Origin: Kluyvera sp040932435
GTDB lineage: Bacteria; Pseudomonadota; Gammaproteobacteria; Enterobacterales; Enterobacteriaceae
Direction: 5' to 3'
Assembly: GCF_040932435.1 (NCBI RefSeq)
Contig: NZ_JBFQGA010000002.1
Coordinates: 62,001 to 126,000 of the forward strand
DNA: 64,000 nt
Positions 58,641 to 64,000 of the stretch are shown here, piece after piece. Positions within the stretch are counted from its first letter, which is position 1; each line of letters begins with the position of its first letter. A model generated the notes under the pieces. It was not told the origin of the DNA. It did no database searches and was given only the letters and a program-made list of their open reading frames with translations. A program made the translations under genes and the position numbers.

Positions 58641-59110
58641 TCAGCCTGTTGCCCATGCTTGTGGGTAAACTGACGGAACATGTCCAGCGTCTCTTCGCTA
58701 ACATGATGTTCAATGCCTTCCGCATCGCGGCGCGCCGTATCTGCGCTAACGCCCAGCACCAGCAGGAAGTTTTCCACCACCTGATGACGCTCGCGGCTCT
58801 CCTGCGCTAGCTTTTCACCTTCTGGCGTCAGAAACACGCCGCGCCACGGGATCTGTTCAATCAGCCCGACGCCCGCCAGTCGTTTAAGCATTTTAGCGAC
58901 CGTCGGTTGAGAGACCCCAAGTCGGGCCGCCATATCAACCTGACGCGCCTCTCCCACTTCGCGGATCAAATCGGAAATCAGCTCAACGTAGTCATCAATC
59001 AGCTCTCGGCGATGCGCCTCACGAACCTGACGAAATCCTTCAACGTGCTCTTCGACATTCACTAGCTGCGTCACTTTTTTTGTTGTTGGCGTACCTGCGC
59101 GACGTCCCAT
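58637..59110 (-). CDS. mntR: MntR, manganese-responsive regulator
   Basis: The 157-residue DtxR-family regulator (E. coli 155) has the helix-turn-helix VDMAARLGVSQPTVAKMLKRL and the dimerisation/metal domain with GIEHHVSEET, which contributes Glu/His manganese ligands. It represses mntH and mntS when manganese is sufficient. It is divergent from mntS, with an MntR box between them, and is co-transcribed with ybiR. Confidence 0.95.
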   Translation of the reverse strand: MGRRAGTPTTKKVTQLVNVEEHVEGFRQVREAHRRELIDDYVELISDLIREVGEARQVDMAARLGVSQPTVAKMLKRLAGVGLIEQIPWRGVFLTPEGEKLAQESRERHQVVENFLLVLGVSADTARRDAEGIEHHVSEETLDMFRQFTHKHGQQAE

Positions 59111-59216
59111 AGAACTTCCTCATCATGTGTGACGCCTGAACGCGTCATATCAAGTTCGCCCATTGTAATGGATTGTGACCCGAGCACAAAAAATTAACGT
59201 TTTAGCAATAGCTATA

Positions 59217-59238
59217 AAATATAGCCTGTGCTATATCT
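59217..59238. promoter_or_regulatory. MntR box upstream of mntS
   Basis: ATATAGC (59219-59225), a CTGT spacer and GCTATAT (59230-59236) form a perfect inverted repeat like the known MntR boxes (ACATAGC-N4-GCTATGT). A further AATAGCTATAAAA stretch just before it may be a half-site. It lies about 55 bases before mntS. Confidence 0.8.
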
Positions 59239-59291
59239 GTATGTAATACGAACGCTCATCATGGATTGACGAGCCGATCACAGGAGGAACC

Positions 59292-59417
59292 ATGAACGAA
59301 TTTAAGAGGTGTATTAGCGTGTTTAGCCACTCTCCATTTAAAGTCCGCTTGATGTTGATCGGTATGATCTGCGACCTGTTCAACAACAAACCGCAACAGG
59401 ACACTCCGTCCCGCTAA
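59292..59417 (+). CDS. mntS: MntS, small manganese chaperone-like protein
   Basis: The 41-codon frame starts MNEFKRCISVFSHSPFKVRL and ends in NNKPQQDTPSR; it aligns with E. coli MntS (42 residues, once called RybA). CAGGAGGAA gives an excellent ribosome site. MntS is made when manganese is scarce and raises free intracellular manganese, probably by blocking the MntP exporter. It lies downstream of an MntR box and divergent from mntR, as in E. coli. Confidence 0.95.
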   Translation: MNEFKRCISVFSHSPFKVRLMLIGMICDLFNNKPQQDTPSR

Positions 59418-59673
59418 GCGGCGTCGCGACGCCGCTTCATCATTCCGTCACAATCACCCAGCAAACTGTTCGACTGCGCTCGAAAACCCCGCTTATTTTC
59501 TGGTTTTGTAATCGCCATCCCAAAACAATTCGTTATCAGTAGTTGACCCAATAATAAGCTGGCTTTATCTTCTTGCAGCCCTGTACTTTGCTTCCCCCTC
59601 TTCACGCATTGTCTGGTCAATAAAGAACCCTTGACGCCAGGGGACGCACATGGCGTTTTTATAGTTGCGATCT

Positions 59674-61254
59674 ATGAATCTAACCCTGAAAGACACCCTT
59701 GCCGCACGTGGGATCAACATAAGCCCGTGGACAGGTTTTTATTTTTTACAATCCATTCTGATAAACCTGGCGCTGGGTTATCCGTTTAGCCTGTTGTATG
59801 CGGTGGCATTTACCTGCGTGCTACATTTGCTGTGGCGCTCGCTGCCAAAAGTTCAAAAGGTGATCCTCGGGGTATATTCACTCGTTGCCGCACTCTATTT
59901 TCCGTTCAGTACCGCTTACGGCGCGCCAAACTTCAACACGCTGTTGGCGCTACATTCCACCAACATGGAAGAGTCGACGGAAATATTCACTATTTTCCCA
60001 TGGTACAGCTATCTAGTAGGGCTGCTTATTTTTGTGCTCGGGGTTATTGCTGTTCGCCGCAAACCTGTCGCAAAAACGCGCTGGAACCTGATGAATACGC
60101 TGTGCCTGCTGTTCGTCATCGCTGTCTTCTTCGTGCAGCCGATTCAAAATAAGCTCTACGGCGGCGTCTTTAAGCTCAAAGACAGCGGCTACCCCGCGTT
60201 TCGCTTTGTGAAAGATATTATCGTTAACAACGATGAAGTGCTCGACGAGCAGCGCCGAATGGCGGAGCTTTCCGGGGTGAAAGATACTTGGAACGTCATT
60301 GCGGTGAAGCCGAAATATCATACCTATGTGGTGGTGATCGGCGAAAGTGCCCGCCGTGATGCGCTGGGCGCTTTTGGCGGACATTGGGATAACACGCCGT
60401 TCGCCAGCTCAGTCAACGGCAATCTGTTCACGGATTATGTGGCTGCGAGCGGCTCGACGCAGAAATCACTGGGCCTGACGCTCAACCGAGTAGTCGACGG
60501 CAAACCGCTGTACCAGGATAACTTTGTCACGCTGGCTAACCGCGCGGGTTTCCAAACTTGGTGGTTCTCAAATCAGGGACAAATTGGCGAATACGACACG
60601 GCAATTGCCAGCATTGCAAAACGCGCCGATGAAGCTCATTTCTTGAAAAGCGGTGATTTTGAAGCGGACAAAAATACCCAAGACGAAGCGTTGTTGAAAA
60701 TGACCGCTCAGGTCCTCTCAACCCAACGCAGCCAGCCGCAGCTGATTGTTTTGCACCTGATGGGGTCACATCCTCAGGCCTGCGACCGTACTCAGGGTAA
60801 ATATGCGCAGTTTGTGCAGTCAAAAGAGACTTCTTGTTATCTCTATACCATGACGCAAACCGACAATCTGTTGAGCCAGCTCTACACGCAGCTACGCAGC
60901 AATACCGACAGCTTTTCGCTGGTTTACTTCTCTGACCACGGACTGGCGTTCAAAGAGCGCGGTAAATCGGTGCAGTATTTGGCGCATGATGATAAGTACC
61001 AGCAAAACTTCCAAGTACCTTTTATGGTGCTCTCAAGCGACGATAAAAAGCATAACGTGATTAAGGCGCGCCGTTCTGCCAACGATTTCTTGAGCTTCTT
61101 CTCGCAGTGGACGGGCATTCAGACCAAAGAAATCACGCCGAAGTATCGCTTTATTTCCAAACAGAAAGCAGGGAAAGTCTTCATCACCAACTTCCAGTTA
61201 CAAAAAGTGGACTACGATACGCTTAAGACCGATCTATTTGATCCTAAAAGCTAA
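59674..61254 (+). CDS. opgE: OpgE (YbiP), phosphoethanolamine transferase
   Basis: From ATG 59674 the protein has 526 residues (E. coli YbiP 527). Five N-terminal helices (to about residue 150) anchor a periplasmic sulfatase-fold domain. The nucleophile threonine is probably in ASGSTQKSLGLTL near 253; metal-site motifs are VVVIGESARRDALG near 220 and YFSDHGLAFKERG near 415. E. coli YbiP was assigned as OpgE, which adds phosphoethanolamine to osmoregulated periplasmic glucans; I rely on that assignment. A preceding TTG frame is not needed. Confidence 0.93.
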   Translation: MNLTLKDTLAARGINISPWTGFYFLQSILINLALGYPFSLLYAVAFTCVLHLLWRSLPKVQKVILGVYSLVAALYFPFSTAYGAPNFNTLLALHSTNMEESTEIFTIFPWYSYLVGLLIFVLGVIAVRRKPVAKTRWNLMNTLCLLFVIAVFFVQPIQNKLYGGVFKLKDSGYPAFRFVKDIIVNNDEVLDEQRRMAELSGVKDTWNVIAVKPKYHTYVVVIGESARRDALGAFGGHWDNTPFASSVNGNLFTDYVAASGSTQKSLGLTLNRVVDGKPLYQDNFVTLANRAGFQTWWFSNQGQIGEYDTAIASIAKRADEAHFLKSGDFEADKNTQDEALLKMTAQVLSTQRSQPQLIVLHLMGSHPQACDRTQGKYAQFVQSKETSCYLYTMTQTDNLLSQLYTQLRSNTDSFSLVYFSDHGLAFKERGKSVQYLAHDDKYQQNFQVPFMVLSSDDKKHNVIKARRSANDFLSFFSQWTGIQTKEITPKYRFISKQKAGKVFITNFQLQKVDYDTLKTDLFDPKS

Positions 61255-61273
61255 TTCTGCCCTTTTCTCTCTC

Positions 61274-61310
61274 GCTATCCGTTGACCCTCGGTTCAGGTT
61301 AACGGATAGC
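61274..61310. promoter_or_regulatory. Inverted repeat between opgE and the NicO gene
   Basis: GCTATCCGTT (61274-61283) and AACGGATAGC (61301-61310) form a perfect 10-bp stem around 17 bases. It lacks a T-run, so it may be an operator, an attenuator or a processed 3' end. Confidence 0.4.
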
Positions 61311-61372
61311 ACGTGCGCCCCACCTTGCATTACTATACTGTCCTCAAGTCCTTTTTTATCATAGGCCGAACG

Positions 61373-62326
61373 ATGACAGTACAACGTCTCTCTCTAGACT
61401 GGCGCATCCCCACCGCAGGGTTTTCCACGCTTTTGCTGTTCGCGGCGGCGTTCATGCTCCATTCCCACTGGGGTGCCTTCATCCAATGGTGTCTCGCAAC
61501 GCAAATTACCCTGCACCGCTATCTGGTGATGTATCTCCTGCAGCTTAACAATCATGAGTACAGCGGCGGTTTATGGTTGCTGACCGGCGCATTCTTTTAT
61601 GGCGTGCTGCACGCTATCGGCCCGGGGCACGGGAAATTTATCGTCACCACCTATTTGAGCACCAATAAAGAGAGCCTGCTTGCTGCCCGCGTGGTGCCAT
61701 TTATCGGCAGCCTAATGCAAGGCGTGAGTGCGATTCTGTTCGTGTTCATCCTGGTCGTGGGCTTTAACCTAGCCTCCGGAGACCTCAGCACCAGCCGTTG
61801 GTATGTAGAAAAAATCAGCGCCGTGATGATCGGTTTATTCGGCCTATTCGTGATTTATCACGCTCTTAAAAGCCTGCGCCCGCGCAAACCCGCCATCTCA
61901 TCGCTACAACCGCTTCACGAACACGACGCACACTGCGGCTGCGGACATCACGGCGTTGGCGCATCAGTAGCTCAGGGCGACTGGAAAACCCGTTTAGGGG
62001 TGATATTGGCCATTGGCGCGCGTCCTTGCAGCGGTGCCATCATGATTTTAATGTTCGCCAATACGCTCGGCATGGTGAGCTGGGGAGTGGCTGCGGTGAT
62101 GACCATGGCGCTAGGCACCGCGTTGTCGATTCTGGGACTATCGCTGGCCGTTCGCTATGCACGCGAGCGCACCGTGGCCTTTTTTGGCGGCGTAACGAGT
62201 CGTGGTTGGATAATGCCGGCGGTGAAAATTGCGGGGGGAGTCATGCTGATTCTGTTCGCCACCGTACTCTTCTTAACGGTGATCCCAATCAGCGCCAACG
62301 GCGACTATATTGCCGCGGGTTGTTGA
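61373..62326 (+). CDS. NicO-family nickel/cobalt transporter (RcnA-like)
   Basis: The 317-residue membrane protein has seven or so helices and NicO motifs: GVLHAIGPGHGKFIV near 89 and AIGARPCSGAIMILMFAN near 226. Between them is a histidine/cysteine-rich loop HEHDAHCGCGHHG, a likely metal-binding segment like that of RcnA. RcnA-type members export Ni2+ and Co2+; others import, so direction is uncertain. This gene is not at this place in E. coli K-12, where opgE is next to ompX. The start at 61373 has only a weak ribosome site. Confidence 0.82.
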   Translation: MTVQRLSLDWRIPTAGFSTLLLFAAAFMLHSHWGAFIQWCLATQITLHRYLVMYLLQLNNHEYSGGLWLLTGAFFYGVLHAIGPGHGKFIVTTYLSTNKESLLAARVVPFIGSLMQGVSAILFVFILVVGFNLASGDLSTSRWYVEKISAVMIGLFGLFVIYHALKSLRPRKPAISSLQPLHEHDAHCGCGHHGVGASVAQGDWKTRLGVILAIGARPCSGAIMILMFANTLGMVSWGVAAVMTMALGTALSILGLSLAVRYARERTVAFFGGVTSRGWIMPAVKIAGGVMLILFATVLFLTVIPISANGDYIAAGC

Positions 62327-62360
62327 ATCGAGTGGGGAATAGGTTTAAAAAGGGCAATAA

Positions 62361-62385
62361 AAAAGGGGTCATAATGACCCCTTTT
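62361..62385. terminator. Bidirectional terminator NicO gene / ompX
   Basis: AAAAGGGGTCA-TAA-TGACCCCTTTT is an 11-bp perfect hairpin with an A-run on one side and a T-run on the other. It can end both the NicO transcript and the convergent ompX transcript. Confidence 0.9.
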
Positions 62386-62401
62386 ACTATCACCGAAGTG
62401 A

Positions 62402-62911
62402 TTAGAAGCGGTAACCTGCACCAACAATCCAAGTACCAACGTCAACGCTACGAATGCGAGACTGCTCGTAAGAGAAGTCCAGTGCAACGTTTTCGATTGG
62501 GTTGAACTGCAGGCCAGCGCCGTAGGAGAAGCCGTAGTCGCTGGTGCTGTTGTTGTCAGGGAATTGGTTACCCTGTGCTTTACCGTAGCCCAGACCGATT
62601 ACACCGTAGATGCTTGCCCAGTCGTTCAGACGGTAAGCTGGACCTGCGGTGATGCCATAGTATTGGCCTTTAGTGTACACGCCGCTCTGGGTGTCACTTT
62701 TTTCGGTGTAGGTGAAGGAGCTGATCACGCCCAGTGGGCTGTTGTCAGCTTCGTAGCGATATTTCAGGTTGAAGCCGCCAGCTTTGTTAGCGACGCCCTG
62801 CATATCACTCTGAGCGTAACCACCGGTAACGGTGGAAGTTGCAGCTACGGCAGTACCTGCGGAAACAGCCAGAACTGCGGCCAGTGCTGAAAGACATGCA
62901 ATTTTTTTCAT
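62402..62911 (-). CDS. ompX: OmpX, outer-membrane beta-barrel protein
   Basis: The 169-residue precursor (E. coli 171) has a signal peptide MKKIACLSALAAVLAVSAGT cleaved near VAA-ATST, then eight beta strands ending in the C-terminal phenylalanine (VGAGYRF). The loop TEKSDTQSGVYTKGQ is shorter than in E. coli. OmpX belongs to the Ail/Lom family of adhesion and complement-resistance proteins. The start at 62911 follows GAGGTGG; in E. coli this segment is paired by the sRNA CyaR, and the sequence here is the same. Confidence 0.96.
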   Translation of the reverse strand: MKKIACLSALAAVLAVSAGTAVAATSTVTGGYAQSDMQGVANKAGGFNLKYRYEADNSPLGVISSFTYTEKSDTQSGVYTKGQYYGITAGPAYRLNDWASIYGVIGLGYGKAQGNQFPDNNSTSDYGFSYGAGLQFNPIENVALDFSYEQSRIRSVDVGTWIVGAGYRF

Positions 62912-63264
62912 AACCACCTCAAATGTGCTTCTAATAAGTCCTAAGTTTCAAATATATCAAAAATTGTTAAGAAACTCTTTCGGCCTGATGATGTCTAAGG
63001 GCATCTTTGATGTAACAATATTTTTCCATCTAGAGATATCCCTTTCATTAACAACGCATTTTTACGTTAAATTTTATCGTTTTTGCGACAAAAGCAACAC
63101 GCCGTTTTCCAGACAATTCCTAATTTGACAGACGAAATAATCATCGACTAAGTGAATTCTACTCGCTCCGGGTCATTTTTTTTTCAACAAATCCTCAACC
63201 GTCGTGCACTATTTCAATTACACTGCCGGTTTTACCTCGTTTGACAAAAATTGACAGGAATAAG
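62912..63264. promoter_or_regulatory. ompX / rhtA divergent intergenic region
   Basis: This 353-base AT-rich gap holds the ompX leader on the minus strand and the rhtA promoter on the plus strand. Apart from a GACAGGA ribosome site before rhtA I see no convincing operator, small gene or hairpin. Short reading frames across it lack ribosome sites and look random. Confidence 0.6.
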
Positions 63265-64000
63265 ATGTCCGGCACGTCTCGCAAACTACCGTCATGGTTA
63301 CCTATACTCGTCATCTTAATCTCGATGATCTCGATTCAAAGTGGCGCATCTCTCGCTAAGTCGCTGTTTCCATTGATAGGTGCACCTGGTGTCACCGCAC
63401 TGCGCTTGGCATTGGGGACACTAATTCTGGTGGTTATCTTTAAGCCATGGCGACTGCGCTTTGCCAAAGAACAGCGTCTGCCGCTGCTGTTTTACGGCCT
63501 CTCTCTTGGGGCGATGAACTACCTATTCTATCTCTCGCTGCAGCGCATACCGTTGGGTATTGCGGTGGCACTGGAATTTACCGGGCCGCTTGCCGTGGCG
63601 TTATTCTCCTCACGCCGACCGGTCGATTTCATCTGGGTGATTTTGGCGGTTACCGGCCTGTGGTTCCTTTTGCCTTTGGGTCAGGATGTTGCCCACGTTG
63701 ATTTAACCGGCGCGTTGCTGGCACTTGGCGCTGGTGCTGGCTGGGCTGTCTATATTCTCTCGGGTCGCCGGGCGGGTGAAGAACACGGGCCAGCAACGGT
63801 TGCGATGGGGTCGCTGATTGCCGCCGTGGTGTTTGTCCCTATCGGTGCTTTCCAAGCCGCGGATGCGCTTTGGCACTGGTCGCTGCTGCCGATAGGGCTG
63901 GCTATTGCCATCTTATCGACTGCGCTGCCCTATACGTTGGAGATGATTGCCCTAACGCGCCTCCCCACGCGTACCTTTGGCACCTTAATGAGCATGGAGC
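63265..64000 (+). CDS. rhtA: RhtA, threonine/homoserine exporter (3' cut by window)
   Basis: The frame runs from ATG 63265 to the end of the window, giving 245 residues of the roughly 295 in E. coli RhtA. It is a ten-helix EamA/DMT exporter of homoserine and threonine. The stretches GAPGVTALRLALGTL, EFTGPLAVALFSSRRPVDF and ALTRLPTRTFGTLMSME are nearly identical to E. coli. The C-terminal part lies outside the window, so truncation is an artefact of the cut. Confidence 0.94.
   Translation, partial: MSGTSRKLPSWLPILVILISMISIQSGASLAKSLFPLIGAPGVTALRLALGTLILVVIFKPWRLRFAKEQRLPLLFYGLSLGAMNYLFYLSLQRIPLGIAVALEFTGPLAVALFSSRRPVDFIWVILAVTGLWFLLPLGQDVAHVDLTGALLALGAGAGWAVYILSGRRAGEEHGPATVAMGSLIAAVVFVPIGAFQAADALWHWSLLPIGLAIAILSTALPYTLEMIALTRLPTRTFGTLMSME

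Noticed and set aside
1..64000. CRISPR arrays, tRNA or rRNA genes, insertion sequences, complete prophage
   Set aside because: I saw no regularly spaced repeats, no cloverleaf-like or rRNA-like segments and no transposase or integrase frame in the window.

Overview
The window is chromosomal DNA of an enterobacterium (order Enterobacterales, family Enterobacteriaceae). Its backbone can be recognised protein by protein as the E. coli K-12 segment from rimK to rhtA (about 18-20 min), read in reverse: rimK-nfsA-ybjC, grxA, ybjM, ybjL, rybB, rcdA, ybjJ-ybjI, mdfA, ybjG, deoR, dacC, gstB, bssR, rimO, gsiDCBA-iaaA, moeA-moeB, fsaA, pflE-pflF, ybiV, ybiU, ybiT, ldtB, ybiR-mntR, mntS, opgE, ompX, rhtA. 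Divergence from E. coli and the extra genes suggest a Klebsiella/Kluyvera/Enterobacter-like relative; I cannot fix the genus from sequence alone. There are no rRNA or tRNA genes, insertion sequences or CRISPR arrays.

Several accessory blocks interrupt the backbone. (1) 4.97-7.6 kb, between rybB and rcdA: an AT-rich patch with an orphan 84-residue protein, a GIY-YIG protein, a decayed P2-type ogr/delta gene and a MarT/FidL-like regulator pair. (2) 15.4-23.8 kb: a LacI-type repressor with a GH5-like glycosidase and an orphan sugar-binding protein, then a lac-like unit (GH42 beta-galactosidase, LacI homologue, LacY-type permease). (3) 24.4-25.6 kb: an exported lipase-like hydrolase where E. coli has yliI. 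(4) 27.1-31.8 kb: a GPH symporter, a GH31 glycosidase and a LacI-type repressor where E. coli has the c-di-GMP genes yliE/yliF. (5) 47.2-52.3 kb: a LacI-type repressor, an MFS organic-anion-type transporter and a second GH31 enzyme. (6) 55.2-57.3 kb: a GntR/UTRA repressor and a GH1 6-phospho-beta-glucosidase. Blocks 2, 4, 5 and 6 share one logic: local repressor plus glycosidase, most with a transporter, for plant-derived or host-derived oligosaccharides.

Regulatory sites can be read directly at several places. They include a sigma-E promoter in front of the sRNA gene rybB, a PmrA/BasR-type box before ybjG, an MntR box before the 41-codon gene mntS, lac-like operators with CRP sites before the GH42 and permease genes, twin palindromes in the GH1 promoter, and a CG-centred palindrome before the GH31 operon. 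The most interesting one is a 12-base core, TTTCGAATGAAA, repeated within inverted repeats in front of fsaA/pflE-pflF, ybiV and ybiU. It suggests an undescribed local regulon around a glycyl-radical enzyme of unknown substrate. Intergenic palindromes of the REP/BIME type (GTAGGCCGGATAAGG...) and of a second, GGGTGAGGG-bearing type punctuate the ends of genes.
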